From NCBI GenBank assembly GCA_035296565.1, contig DATHAQ010000058.1, forward strand, positions 1 through 64,000: a stretch of DNA of 64,000 nt. The letters are read 5' to 3'. The notes beneath the pieces are model-generated. The model was given only the letters and a program-made list of their open reading frames with translations, was not told the origin of the DNA and searched no databases. The translations under genes were made by a program, and so were the position numbers. The stretch is from JACCZR01 sp035296565 (lineage in GTDB: Bacteria; Actinomycetota; Thermoleophilia; Solirubrobacterales; Thermoleophilaceae). This document shows positions 1 to 10,576 of the stretch, one piece after another (position 1 is the first letter of the stretch; every line of letters begins with the position of its first letter).

Positions 1-435
1 TTAGGCCTCCTTCCACACCTCTACGGCGACCTCGTCCACGGGCAGGGCGATGGGCGGCTCGGGCTTGGCCGCGCGCACGGTGATCTCCTCGGCGCCGAAG
101 CGCTCCAGCAGGCGATCGGCCACCGCCGAGCAGAGGCGCTCCAGCGTTCGGTACGAGCGCTCCTGCGCGGCCAGGGCCACCTGCTCGCAGACCTGCCCGT
201 AGTCCGCCGTGTCCTCCACCCGGTCGGTCACGGTGGCGTCGCACTCTGGCAGCCGCAGGCTGATGTCGAAGACCAGGCGCTGGCCCAGCTCGCGCTCGGC
301 CTCGCTCACCCCGTGGCGGGTGTAGAGCGACAGGCCGCTGACCTCGATGGTCACCGACGGCTCGAGCTCCCCCTCCTCGATGTCGTCGAAGTCCTCCTCG
401 GAGGACCCTTCGTCGTGTCCCATGGACTCGCTCAA
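1..435 (-). CDS. folB: Dihydroneopterin aldolase
   Basis: Converts 7,8-dihydroneopterin to 6-hydroxymethyl-dihydropterin plus glycolaldehyde in folate synthesis; cytosolic. The family pattern starts near residue 28 with a strand followed by the loop around LYTRHGVSEAERELGQ, then ADYGQVCEQV and YRTLERLCSAVADRLL, and ends in VRAAKPEPPIALPVDEVAVEV. Length 144 aa is slightly above the usual 120 because of an acidic N-terminal lead of about 25 residues (DEGSSEEDFDDIEEGE). The start is TTG, overlapping the folP stop as TTGA, which indicates translational coupling. An ATG four codons downstream is an alternative start. The stop sits at the window edge, so the next gene (often folK) is out of view. 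Confidence 0.93.
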   Translation of the reverse strand: MSESMGHDEGSSEEDFDDIEEGELEPSVTIEVSGLSLYTRHGVSEAERELGQRLVFDISLRLPECDATVTDRVEDTADYGQVCEQVALAAQERSYRTLERLCSAVADRLLERFGAEEITVRAAKPEPPIALPVDEVAVEVWKEA

Positions 436-1226
436 CGTAGCACCGCGGCGGCCACCCGCAAGGCATCTCGCACCTCGGCCACGTCGTGCACGCGGAAGAC
501 CTCGGCGCCCCGCTCGAGCGCCATCACGTTGGACGCGACGGTGCCCGCCAGCCGGCCTTCCTCGGCCCGGCCGGCGATCTTCGCCAGGAAGCTCTTGCGC
601 GAGGTGCCGATCACCACCGGGCGGCCGATCGCGGCGATCTCGCCCAGGCGCCGCAGCAGCTCCAGGTTGTGCTCCACGGTCTTGCCGAATCCTATGCCGG
701 GGTCGAGCCAGACCCGCTCCTCGGAAATGCCCGCTCCAACGGCGAAGGCGAGGCGCTCCTCGAGGAACGCCTTGACGTCGGCGACCACGTCCTCGTAGCG
801 CGGGTCTTCCTGCATCGTGCGCGGCTCACCGAGCATGTGCATCAGCACGCAGGTCACCCCCGCGGAAGCCGTCAGCGCGGCCAGCTCGGGGTCGAAGCGA
901 AAGGCCGAGACGTCGTTGACCACCACCGCGCCGGCCTCCAGCGCCGGACCGGCCACCCCGGCCTTGGTCGTGTCGACCGACACCTCGACGCCCTCCGTCG
1001 CCAGCGCCTCTATCACCGGCAGGACTCGGCGGCGCTCCTCGTCCTCGGGGACGGGCTCCGCACCGGGCCGCGTGGACTCACCGCCCACGTCGATCAGCGC
1101 GGCGCCATCCGCGGCCAGCTTGCGACCCTGGGCTATCGCGTCCTCGTGCGCGAAGAACCGCCCCCCGTCGGAGAACGAGTCCGGGGTCACGTTGACGACG
1201 CCCATGATCCGCGGCTCCGGGCTCAC
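432..1226 (-). CDS. folP: Dihydropteroate synthase
   Basis: Joins 6-hydroxymethyl-dihydropterin pyrophosphate to p-aminobenzoate to give dihydropteroate. The two family signatures are clear: IMGVVNVTPDSFSDGG at the N-terminus and LIDVGGESTRPGA about 40 residues later. Later blocks VVNDVSAFR, CVLMHM, WLDPGIGFGKT and IGTSRKSFL are also present. The GTG at 1226 is chosen because it overlaps the upstream TGA as GTGA and puts the first signature at residue 8; the open frame further upstream is the antisense frame of the preceding gene and carries no family sequence. Coupled on both sides, to the zinc-ribbon gene and to folB. Confidence 0.95.
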   Translation of the reverse strand: MSPEPRIMGVVNVTPDSFSDGGRFFAHEDAIAQGRKLAADGAALIDVGGESTRPGAEPVPEDEERRRVLPVIEALATEGVEVSVDTTKAGVAGPALEAGAVVVNDVSAFRFDPELAALTASAGVTCVLMHMLGEPRTMQEDPRYEDVVADVKAFLEERLAFAVGAGISEERVWLDPGIGFGKTVEHNLELLRRLGEIAAIGRPVVIGTSRKSFLAKIAGRAEEGRLAGTVASNVMALERGAEVFRVHDVAEVRDALRVAAAVLR

Positions 1227-1462
1227 GTCTCTTCGGTCACCGCCACGTTGACCGTGGAGCAGACCCCGCAGCGGACGCGGACCTTCTTCGTCATCTGCAT
1301 CGCGTGCATGGACTCGGCGAGGACGTTGCCGCACTGCACGCAGACGTAGTCGTCGGGACCGTTGCCGCGGAAGGCGGGGCGGTCGGGGTCCTCCTGGACC
1401 GCCGTCCCTGCGGCGAACGGGACCTCGCCCTCCCGAATCTCGCGCATCGCGATGCTCGCCAC
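1223..1462 (-). CDS. Small zinc-ribbon protein between coxG and folP
   Basis: A 79-aa protein of unknown function. It has two CxxC knuckles, CVQC near residue 41 and CGVC near residue 65, separated by a basic linker (MQMTKKVRVR), which is the layout of a four-cysteine zinc ribbon. The GTG start at 1462 lies 3 nt after the coxG stop, and its TGA overlaps the folP GTG, so coxG, this gene, folP and folB look like one transcript. A second possible start is the ATG five codons in. The zinc ribbon could bind nucleic acid or protein; the sequence does not say which. Confidence 0.75.
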   Translation of the reverse strand: MASIAMREIREGEVPFAAGTAVQEDPDRPAFRGNGPDDYVCVQCGNVLAESMHAMQMTKKVRVRCGVCSTVNVAVTEET

Positions 1463-1465
1463 GGG

Positions 1466-1897
1466 TCAGATCCCGCCGAGCTTGGTCGTGAAGTCCGTTA
1501 TCAATCCGTCGAGCACGCCGATGACCGCACCCTCGCCCATCGAGGCGGCCTTGCCGGTGATCTTGGCGTCGGTGTGGATCGTGCCCCCTCCGTCATTGAG
1601 CTGGAAGGTGACGTCGGCGTTCGCGTGGGCCTGCCCCTGCGCCTCCCTCGACTTCACGCGCAGCACCGCCCGGTGCGCCTCGGCGTCCTTCTCGACGACC
1701 TCCACCGTGCCCTGGAACTTCATCGACATCGCCCCCATCCGCACGACGATCTCGGCCTTGACCGCGTCCGGGCCCGCCGGCTCTAGGACTCGCCCCCCTT
1801 CCACTGCCGGGATCACGCGCTCCAGGTCTGTGATCGCCTCGAAGCTCTCGTCGATCGGCTTCTCGGTCGTGAATGTGTGATCCAGCTCAGTTGCCAT
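1466..1897 (-). CDS. coxG: CoxG-like SRPBCC protein (CO dehydrogenase subunit G family)
   Basis: A 143-aa START-like helix-grip fold protein of the CoxG family. Visible family features are the opening strand (ELDHTFTTEKPIDESFEAITD), ERVIPAVEG, the central VRMGAMSMKFQGTVEV and the C-terminal helix carrying GVLDGLITDFTTKL. CoxG proteins bind hydrophobic ligands and have been linked to membrane attachment or quinone handling by form I CO dehydrogenase. The main cox operon ends about 0.6 kb away on the same strand, with the YceI gene on the opposite strand between them, so coxG has its own promoter. A good AGGAGA ribosome site precedes the ATG. Confidence 0.88.
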   Translation of the reverse strand: MATELDHTFTTEKPIDESFEAITDLERVIPAVEGGRVLEPAGPDAVKAEIVVRMGAMSMKFQGTVEVVEKDAEAHRAVLRVKSREAQGQAHANADVTFQLNDGGGTIHTDAKITGKAASMGEGAVIGVLDGLITDFTTKLGGI

Positions 1898-1922
1898 GCG
1901 TGTGCCTCTCCTTTGCTCGAAC

Positions 1923-1928
1923 TATGCT
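1923..1928 (+). promoter_or_regulatory. -10 box (TATGCT) for the YceI-family gene
   Basis: TATGCT ends 7 nt before the ATG at 1936, the spacing expected for a leaderless transcript. On the other strand CATAGT (1926-1921) overlaps it and could serve coxG, whose mRNA would then have a short leader with a ribosome site. Confidence 0.4.
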
Positions 1929-1935
1929 CGCCGCG

Positions 1936-2469
1936 ATGTCCCTCCGGTCAGGCACGCATCGCCTCGGACCGGACAACGCAACCCTCGCGGTGCACACCGG
2001 GCGAGCCGGGGCCGCGGCCAAGGCCGGCCACGACCTCGTGATGAACGTCACCGCCTGGGAGGGCAACCTGCATCTCGCCGAGGATCCCGCGGAGACCAGC
2101 GTGGAGCTCACCGCCGACTCGACTTCCCTGCGGGTGCAGGAGGGCACCGGTGGGATCCAGGAGCTGGGCGAGGACGACGTGGCGAACATCCACCAGACCA
2201 TCGACGCCGAGGTCCTCATGCGTCATGCCATCGAGTTCCGCTCGACGCGGGTGAGCGAGGCGCCGGACGGGCTCCGCGTGGAGGGCGACCTCACGCTCGT
2301 AGGACGGACCGAGCCGGTGGCCTTCGACCTCTCCGTCGCCGACGACGGCAGGCTCAATGCCACCGCCGTGATCACCCAGACCGATTGGGGCATGAAGCCC
2401 TACTCGGCTCTGTTCGGAGCGCTGAAGGTCCACGAGGACGTGAAGGTCGTCCTCGACGGTCGGCCCTAG
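1936..2469 (+). CDS. YceI-family lipid-binding-fold protein
   Basis: A 177-aa protein of the YceI family, a lipocalin-like barrel that binds polyisoprenoid or other hydrophobic molecules. The pattern SGTHRLGPDNATLAVHTGR, AAKAGHDLVMNV, VELTADSTSL, EVLMRHAIEFRSTRV and DLTLVGRTEPVAFDL is characteristic. There is no signal peptide, so it is probably cytosolic, unlike E. coli YceI. The ATG at 1936 is preferred because of the nearby -10 box; an in-frame ATG at 1924 would add four residues. It lies on the strand opposite the cox genes and converges on the mini-CoxL gene with a 2-nt gap. Confidence 0.88.
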   Translation: MSLRSGTHRLGPDNATLAVHTGRAGAAAKAGHDLVMNVTAWEGNLHLAEDPAETSVELTADSTSLRVQEGTGGIQELGEDDVANIHQTIDAEVLMRHAIEFRSTRVSEAPDGLRVEGDLTLVGRTEPVAFDLSVADDGRLNATAVITQTDWGMKPYSALFGALKVHEDVKVVLDGRP

Positions 2470-2471
2470 CG

Positions 2472-2933
2472 TCAATCGCGGTAGACCGTCTGCGCGTCGA
2501 GGCCGCCCTCGACGCCGGGGGGCAGGGCGCCGGTCCCGTGTGCGTAGAGCGCCACGTCCTCGAGCGTCTTGACCTGCGTCGGGTCCCTCCCGTCCCCGAC
2601 CACCCACGAGCCCCTCGTCCACTCGAGCGTGTCCGGCTCGGCGTCGAGCGCCATGCCTGCCAGCAGCCGCCCCTTGTCGCGGATCTTGGCGGTGGCGCTG
2701 CTGATCGCCGCCCGAGTGCCTTCGGACGGGGTCGTGTTGTAGCCGTGGCCTGTGCCGAAACGGTTGGTGTCCGCGCACACGACCTTAACGTCGAGCGCCG
2801 GCACCCCGAGCTCCCGGGCGACCAGCTCCGCGTACTGCGGCTCCTTGCCGTCGGAGTCGGTGGTCAGGCTGAGCACCATCTTGCCGGTGGGGTGAACCCG
2901 CAAGAACACCGCACGGTAAGCCTCGTTGGCCAC
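2472..2933 (-). CDS. Stand-alone fragment of a CoxL-like molybdopterin-binding domain
   Basis: A 153-aa protein that aligns almost without gaps to residues 492-634 of the CoxL encoded at 6816-9200. Shared landmarks are LRVHPxGKxV, AxxVAxELGxP, DVxV, a RDKxRL helix, LxWxxGxW, PxGxEGGLD and the final YxD. By eye roughly a third to two fifths of positions match. The active-site loop (AYRCSFR) and the C-terminal catalytic Glu region are absent, so it cannot be a CO dehydrogenase on its own. It starts with GTG, sharing one base with the upstream stop, as the last gene of the cox operon. It could be an assembly or cofactor-holding factor, or a decayed remnant; the intact frame and coupled start favour a working gene. 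Confidence 0.8.
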   Translation of the reverse strand: MANEAYRAVFLRVHPTGKMVLSLTTDSDGKEPQYAELVARELGVPALDVKVVCADTNRFGTGHGYNTTPSEGTRAAISSATAKIRDKGRLLAGMALDAEPDTLEWTRGSWVVGDGRDPTQVKTLEDVALYAHGTGALPPGVEGGLDAQTVYRD

Positions 2934-3115
2934 TACTCATCCTCCTCGTGGTCGGAATCGGCGGACGACAGCGCCAGCCGCTCGCGCTCCTGGTGCGCGC
3001 TCAGGGCGTTGTGCTCCTCGAGGTCGCAGAAGGCCGGCTGCGGCCCGCCGAGCGGATGCGGAGGCGCCGCCGGGCGCTCGCATCCCGGGTAGATGCAGGT
3101 CTTAGCCGTCGTCAT
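2933..3115 (-). CDS. 60-aa cysteine/histidine protein in the cox operon
   Basis: Function unknown. Residues C7, C12, C30 and H35 lie in CIYPGCERPA and AFCDLEEHN, a spacing that suggests a small zinc site. The C-terminal half is charged and ends in a run of acidic residues (DSDHEEDE). The ATG at 3115 lies inside the end of coxE (14-nt overlap), and its TAG shares a base with the GTG of the mini-CoxL gene, so it is translated as part of the cox operon. Confidence 0.65.
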   Translation of the reverse strand: MTTAKTCIYPGCERPAAPPHPLGGPQPAFCDLEEHNALSAHQERERLALSSADSDHEEDE

Positions 3116-4433
3116 CGGTCACCCAGCCCTCCGTCGTGTTGCCCCTGCTCGGGCCGTAGCCACTGGGCATCGCGACCGAGCTGCCGGGCACCGGCGTCGC
3201 GCTGGCCCAGGGCTCGTCGTCGTGGGGTTCGGCCGCGGGCAGCGCGGGAGGGCCCGGGATGGGCGCGCCGATCGCGTCGACCACCTCGGAGAGGGCTTCG
3301 AAGCTGTGCCCGCTGACCAGCATGTCGCAGTGCTCCAGCGCCGCGACCATGCCACCGGCCCGGACCGAGAAGGCGGTCGCGCCGACCCGTGGGTTGACCC
3401 ACACGATCCGGTGGGCGAGGCGCGAAAGGCGCTCCATCTCGCGTCCCACGAGCGCCGGATCGCCGCGCTCCCATCCGTCCGAAAGGACCACCACTACCGC
3501 CCCGCGCGCCATGCCTCGGCGCCCGTGCCGGTCGTTGAACTCCTTCAGCGCATCGCCGATGCGCGTGCCGCTCGACCAGTCGGGCGCCGCGGCGGCAGCG
3601 CGCTGGATGGCGCGCTCGGGATTCCGGGAGCGCAGCGCCCGCGTCAACCGCGTCAGCCGGGTCGCGAAGGCGAACGCCTCGGCGTTGGGGCCGGCGCCGG
3701 CGGCACAGGTCAGGAACTGCAGGTAGGCCCGCGCGTAGGGCTCCATGGAGCCCGAGATGTCGCACAGCATCACGAGGCGGCGGGGGGCGATGCGCCGGTG
3801 ACGGTGGGCGAGGCGAACCGGCTCCCCTCCGGTGCGCAGGCTCGCCCGAAGCGTGCGGCGCAGGTCGATGTGACGCCCGTGCGCGGCCCGCTCGCGGCGG
3901 CGCCTCTGCCGCATGGGGGTCGCGAGCTCGAGGCGCGACATCAGCCGGTACAGCTGCGCGAGCTCGTGCGGTTCCAGGGCGTCGAAGGTCTTGCCCGCCA
4001 GCCGCTCCTCGTCGCTCGCCATGGCGAGCGGGACCTCGGTCCCCGCGTCGTCGGCGTCGGCGTCGCCTCCGGGGGCCGGGGCCGGGGTCCCGCCCGGACC
4101 CGAATCGCCGGCGGCCACGGGCCGCTCATCGGGGTGCGCCGCGGCCGTCGCCAGGTGGTCCGGGTCGAACGGCCTGTCCTGCTCGGGGTCACCGAAGACG
4201 GACGCGAAGACGGCGTCGAACGCCTGGAGCTGGGACTGGTCGGAGACGAACACCCCACGTGCGGTCCAGTACAGGCGCCGCCGCGTGACCGGCCGGACGA
4301 GCGTGAGCGCCCGGGCGAACTCGATCGGTCGCTTGGGCGTCATGGGCAGTCCGGCTTCGTGCAGCCGCCGGCTCAGCGCGCCCGCGAGCGGCGGCAGGTC
4401 CAGCTCGACGGTCTCCAGCCCGAAGTCAGTCAC
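3102..4433 (-). CDS. coxE: CoxE-like VWA-domain protein
   Basis: A 443-aa protein of the CoxE family, which works with a MoxR ATPase (CoxD) to mature the molybdenum-copper centre of CO dehydrogenase. The C-terminal VWA domain has an intact metal-ion site: DISGS at residues 225-229, the downstream SGTRIGD threonine and the LSDGWERGD aspartate. A basic QRRRRERA stretch comes just before it, and a low-complexity Pro/Gly/Asp-rich linker (about residues 100-145) separates the domain from the N-terminal helical part (RRLYWTARGVFV). It overlaps coxD by 8 nt and the 60-aa gene by 14 nt. Confidence 0.9.
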   Translation of the reverse strand: MTDFGLETVELDLPPLAGALSRRLHEAGLPMTPKRPIEFARALTLVRPVTRRRLYWTARGVFVSDQSQLQAFDAVFASVFGDPEQDRPFDPDHLATAAAHPDERPVAAGDSGPGGTPAPAPGGDADADDAGTEVPLAMASDEERLAGKTFDALEPHELAQLYRLMSRLELATPMRQRRRRERAAHGRHIDLRRTLRASLRTGGEPVRLAHRHRRIAPRRLVMLCDISGSMEPYARAYLQFLTCAAGAGPNAEAFAFATRLTRLTRALRSRNPERAIQRAAAAAPDWSSGTRIGDALKEFNDRHGRRGMARGAVVVVLSDGWERGDPALVGREMERLSRLAHRIVWVNPRVGATAFSVRAGGMVAALEHCDMLVSGHSFEALSEVVDAIGAPIPGPPALPAAEPHDDEPWASATPVPGSSVAMPSGYGPSRGNTTEGWVTDDDG

Positions 4434-5331
4434 CGCTGCGCACGAGCTGCTCGAGTCCGGCCGCGCGGATCACCTCCTGGTCCTCGCCGTACTTGAGCAC
4501 GGAGCCCAGCGTCCGGTCCACGGCCGCGGCGTCCAGCTGCTCGACCTCGAGCAGGCTCAGGGCCGCGAGCCAATCGATCGCCTCGGCGATGCCAGGTGGC
4601 TTCTGCACGTCGCTCCCGCGCATCCGCGAGACCGCGTCGGCCACCTGGACCGCCAGGGTCTCCGAGGAGCCCCTGACCCGCCGACGGACGATCTCGACCT
4701 CGCGCTGCGGGGTCGGATAGTCGATCCAGTGGTAGAGGCAGCGGCGCTTGACGGCGTCGTGGAGGTCGCGGGTCCGGTTCGAGGTCAACACGATGGCGGG
4801 CGGATGGGTGGCGACGATCGTCCCGAGCTCGGGAATCGTCACCCGGGCCTCCGCCAGCAGCTCGAGCAGGAAGGCCTCGAAGTCGTCGTCGGCGCGGTCG
4901 ATCTCGTCGATCAGGAGGACGGCGGGCCGCGGGCCGGGATGCTCGAGCGCCCGCAGCAGCGGCCGCTGCAACAGGTAGTCCCGCCCGAACAGCGACTCCT
5001 CACTGAGGGGAGTGCCGGAGGAGTCGGCCAGCCGGATGCTCAAGAGCTGACGGGGGTAGTTCCACTCGTACAGCGCCTCCGCCGCGTCGATGCCCTCGTA
5101 GCACTGCAGGCGGATGAGCGGAGTGTCGAGCACCGCGGCCAAGGACCGGGCCGCCTCGGTCTTGCCTACCCCGGCCTCCCCCTCGAGCAGCAGCGGCTGG
5201 GGCAGGCGCAGGCTGACGAACATGGACGTGGCCAGGCCCTCGTCCACGAGGTAGTCGACCGCGCCGAGGCGCTGGGCCAGCGTCTCGACGTCGGGGACGA
5301 GACGGCCGACCTCTTCGGCCGCCTCGGTCAT
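4426..5331 (-). CDS. coxD: MoxR-family AAA ATPase (CoxD-like)
   Basis: A 301-aa AAA+ ATPase that pairs with CoxE in maturing the CO dehydrogenase active site. Walker A is GEAGVGKT (51-58), Walker B is AVLLIDEID (136-144), sensor 1 is in IVLTSNRTRDL, and the MoxR signature LHDAVKRRCLYHWIDYP follows. Length and layout match the CoxD/MoxR group. The ATG at 5331 overlaps the MocA stop as ATGA; the longer upstream open frame carries no family sequence. CoxD has been described as a chaperone-like ATPase for inserting sulfur and copper. Confidence 0.92.
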   Translation of the reverse strand: MTEAAEEVGRLVPDVETLAQRLGAVDYLVDEGLATSMFVSLRLPQPLLLEGEAGVGKTEAARSLAAVLDTPLIRLQCYEGIDAAEALYEWNYPRQLLSIRLADSSGTPLSEESLFGRDYLLQRPLLRALEHPGPRPAVLLIDEIDRADDDFEAFLLELLAEARVTIPELGTIVATHPPAIVLTSNRTRDLHDAVKRRCLYHWIDYPTPQREVEIVRRRVRGSSETLAVQVADAVSRMRGSDVQKPPGIAEAIDWLAALSLLEVEQLDAAAVDRTLGSVLKYGEDQEVIRAAGLEQLVRSGD

Positions 5332-5921
5332 CCGGCGAGCACCGCCTCGTAGTCCTCCGGGGTGTCCACGTCGAGCGGGACCGGGCCCGCGACCGGAACG
5401 CCCTGCACTTCCCCGCTGCGCTGGTCGAGCAGCCGCCATACCCCCTTGTCGCCGTGCAAGTCGGCCAGCTCGCCGAAGACGCTGCGTGCGAACGCGATCG
5501 GGTGGCCCGGACCGTCGTCGTACTGGCACAGCGCCAGCGGGGCAGCGCCGCGACCGGTCAGCAGAGCGCTCACAGTCTGGGCCGTGACCCCGGGCTGATC
5601 GCCGAGCATCAGCACCAGTACGTCGCACCGCGCGTCAACCACGCCGAGCGCCGCCGCGATCGACGACGAGCAGCCGTCTCCATAGGCGTCGTTGACCACC
5701 ACGTCGGTGCCGGTGAGGTCCACGCTCGCCTTCACGTCCTCGGCCGAGCCGCCGATGGCTACGACCGTCTGGTCGAACGCGCACGTACGGGCCGTGTCGA
5801 CGACGTGCCCCAGCAGCGTGCCCTCGCCGAAGGGAAGCAGCTGCTTGGGCCCGCCCAGGCGCGATGAGCCTCCGGCGCCGAGCACCAATCCGGTTACGAA
5901 GGGGTCAGTCGGCGGGGACAT
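5328..5921 (-). CDS. MocA-like molybdenum cofactor nucleotidyltransferase
   Basis: A 197-aa NTP-transferase of the MobA/MocA group. The nucleotide loop is LVLGAGGSSRLGGPKQLLP (13-30), followed by VVAIGGSAEDV, the metal-binding LMLGDQPGV and GPGHPIAFARSVF. MocA-type enzymes add CMP to molybdopterin, and molybdenum hydroxylases of the CoxL family use the cytosine dinucleotide form, so the position inside the cox operon fits. It overlaps the XdhC-YHS gene by 17 nt and coxD by ATGA. MobA (GMP transfer) is less likely given the context. Confidence 0.86.
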   Translation of the reverse strand: MSPPTDPFVTGLVLGAGGSSRLGGPKQLLPFGEGTLLGHVVDTARTCAFDQTVVAIGGSAEDVKASVDLTGTDVVVNDAYGDGCSSSIAAALGVVDARCDVLVLMLGDQPGVTAQTVSALLTGRGAAPLALCQYDDGPGHPIAFARSVFGELADLHGDKGVWRLLDQRSGEVQGVPVAGPVPLDVDTPEDYEAVLAG

Positions 5922-6815
5922 GCTGGTGCCGGCGCCGGAACTCGCCCTTGCACCCCTCCGAGCAGAAGAAGACAGTCTCGCCGTCGTGCTCGACGGAGAG
6001 GGTGCTCTCCACGGCCGCCACGGTCATGCCGCAGATCGGGTCGACCGCGGTGGTCGCATGCGCCTTCGGCTCCGCCCGCCGAACCGCCACGACCTTCGCG
6101 AGGATCGACAGCGCGATCTCCGCGGGGGTGCGCGCGCCGAGCTCCAGCCCGGCGGGCACGTCGACGCGTGCGAGGAGGTCGTCGGGCACGCCGTCCCCGC
6201 GCAACTCCCCGAGCACGCCGTCCCCGCGCTTGCGGCTGGCCACCAGTCCGACGTAGGGAAGATCCGCCTCCAACCCGCGGCGCAGCGCGCCCAGCTCGTC
6301 GCGCCCGTGCGCGGCGACCACGAGCGCCAGATCGCCAGGGCGGGGATCGAGCGCGTCGCCATCAACCGGCACCGCGTCCAGGCCGAGCTCCGAGCCGAGG
6401 TGGCGCAGCGCAGCGGCGACCGGAGTCTCGCCGACCACCAAGACGCGCGGGTCGGGCAGCACGGGCTCGAGGAAGATCTCGATCGCCCCACGCGAGAGAC
6501 AGGGGTTCTCGACCGTCACCGCCCCGTCCTCGCTGTCGACCTCCCGGCCCTCGGGGCCGATGCTCTCGTCGCCGAAGGGGAGGATCCTGAGCAGCACGGC
6601 CTCCCCGCTCTGGATGGCTCTCAGCGCATAGGCGCGAACGCTGTGCTCGGCGCACGCTCCGCCCACGAACCCCTCGATCGTCCCGTCGCCCAGCACCAGC
6701 GCGACGTCACCGGCCTTCACGCTCGTCGGGCTCTGCGCCCGCACCACGGTCGCCGCCGCGTACTCCTCGCGCTGCGCGGCGAGCTCCTGGGCCCGCCGGG
6801 CCATGTGGGCGGGCA

Positions 6816-6819
<4 letters not shown>
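5905..6819 (-). CDS. XdhC/CoxI-family protein fused to a YHS domain
   Basis: A 304-aa protein. Residues 1-100 hold the XdhC N-terminal block with GDGTIEGFVGGACAEHSV; residues 120-245 hold the Rossmann-like XdhC C-terminal part with RVLVVGETPVAAAL, YVGLVASRKRG and the hallmark LGARTPAEIALSILAKV. From about residue 256 a YHS metal-binding domain follows (DPICGMTV and FFCSEGCKGEF). XdhC proteins bind the Mo cofactor and help install its terminal sulfur. The YHS cysteines could bring in a metal such as copper, which the Mo-Cu CO dehydrogenase needs; that role is inference. ATG overlaps the coxL stop. Confidence 0.9.
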
Positions 6820-9196
<2,377 letters not shown>

Positions 9197-9200
<4 letters not shown>

Positions 9201-9682
9201 ACCTCGGCCTCCTTGCTCGACTGGGCTTCGTGCTCGGCCGCCCAGCGGATGGCGCTGACGATGTTCTTGTAGCCGGTGCAGCGGCAGATGGCACCGGAGA
9301 TCGCGGTGCGGATCTCATCGTCGGTCGGGTTCGGGTTCTCGTCCAGCAGGGCGCGGCCCGTCATCAGCATCCCGGGCGTGCAGAACCCGCACTGCAGCGC
9401 GTGCCGCTCGTGGAACCCCTGCTGGACGGGATCCAGCCCGCCGTTGACCTGGAGCCCCTCCACGGTGCGGACCTCGCGGCCCTCGCACATCACGGCGAGG
9501 GTCGTGCACGACTTGACCGGCTCGCCGTCCACCAGGACGACGCAGGCGCCGCAGTTCGAGGTGTCGCAACCCCAGTGGGTGCCCGTCAGCCCGAGGGTCT
9601 CGCGGATGAAGTGGACGAGCAGCCGGCGCGGCTCGACATCGCCGGACACCTGCTTCCCGTTGACCGACATCGAGACTTTCAT
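9197..9682 (-). CDS. coxS: Carbon monoxide dehydrogenase, small iron-sulfur subunit
   Basis: A 161-aa subunit carrying two [2Fe-2S] clusters that pass electrons from the Mo-Cu site to FAD. The plant-type cluster uses C39, C44, C47 and C59 (CDTSNCGAC); the second uses C98, C101, C133 and C135 (CGFCTPG and CRCTG). The ATG at 9682 is chosen because the conserved N-terminal strand begins there, 2 nt after the coxM stop; the longer upstream open frame is antisense-type sequence without family features. The stop overlaps the coxL start. Confidence 0.96.
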
Positions 9683-9684
9683 GA

Positions 9685-10560
9685 TCAGGTCTCCTGTAGC
9701 AGGGCGCGCGCCGCCGAGCGGCGCAGGGCGCGTTTGGTGAGCACTCCGGCGAGGTGGCGCTTGTAGTCGACGGGCCCGCGGCCGTCGGCGCTCGGCGAGC
9801 AGTCCTCGGACGCGATCTCCCCCGCCTGGGCGAACAGGTCGTCCGACGGTGGCTTCCCGTGCAGCAGCTCCTCGGCCCGGGTGGCGTGGATCGTCGTCAT
9901 CCCCACCGCGCTTAGAGCGACACCCGCGTCGGCGATCGTGCTCTCGTCGATCCACACTGCCGCCGACGCCGCGGCGATAGCCCAGTCGCCGGCGCGGCGC
10001 TCGACCTTCTCGTGCGCGCTCCCGGCGCCGGGGCGCAGAGCCAGTCGGACCTCTGTCAGCACCTCGCCCGCGCCAACCGCGGTGGTGAAGGGCCCGACGT
10101 GGAAGTCCTCCATCTCGACCACCCGTTCGCCGCCGCTCCCGCGGATGACGACCTTCGCCTTGACCGCCGAGCAAACGGCCGAGAGGTCCTCGGCGGCGTC
10201 CGCCTGACACAGCGAGCCGCCGATGGTGCCGCGGTTGCGGACGACCGGGTCGGCGATGACGTTCTCGGCGTCGCGGAAGAGCGGAAAGTGCAGCGCCAGC
10301 AGCTCGGACTTCAGCAGGTCGACGTGCCGGGTCATCGCGCCGATCCGGATCTCGCCGTCCTGTTCGCGGATGTAGGCGAGCTCCTCGAGGCCGTTGATGT
10401 CGATCAGGTGCTCGGGGTTGGCCAACCGCAGCTTCATCATCGGCAGCAGGCTGTGGCCGCCGGCGATGATGCGCGCTTCCGGGCCGTGGCGCTCGAGTGC
10501 CTCTATCGCTCCCTGCACGCTGCTTGCACGTTCGTACTCGAATGGCGCGGGGGTCTGCAA
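9685..10560 (-). CDS. coxM: Carbon monoxide dehydrogenase, medium FAD subunit
   Basis: A 291-aa FAD-binding subunit. The two flavin motifs are AGGHSLLPMMKLR (33-45) and TIGGSLCQADAAED (112-125), both as in the CoxM family. A C-terminal CO-dehydrogenase flavoprotein domain follows (AHEKVERRAGDWAIAAASAA). The order M-S-L is the form I arrangement. It begins 16 nt after the stop of the fifth small membrane-protein gene, so those five genes and the catalytic subunits very likely share a transcript. Confidence 0.96.
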   Translation of the reverse strand: MQTPAPFEYERASSVQGAIEALERHGPEARIIAGGHSLLPMMKLRLANPEHLIDINGLEELAYIREQDGEIRIGAMTRHVDLLKSELLALHFPLFRDAENVIADPVVRNRGTIGGSLCQADAAEDLSAVCSAVKAKVVIRGSGGERVVEMEDFHVGPFTTAVGAGEVLTEVRLALRPGAGSAHEKVERRAGDWAIAAASAAVWIDESTIADAGVALSAVGMTTIHATRAEELLHGKPPSDDLFAQAGEIASEDCSPSADGRGPVDYKRHLAGVLTKRALRRSAARALLQET

Positions 10561-10576
10561 GAAGGCGCTCCTCCGG

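Noticed and set aside
2472..2933. Simple pseudogene of coxL
   Set aside because: The frame is intact, starts in a coupled overlap and keeps domain-level similarity over its whole length, so a functional stand-alone gene is at least as likely.
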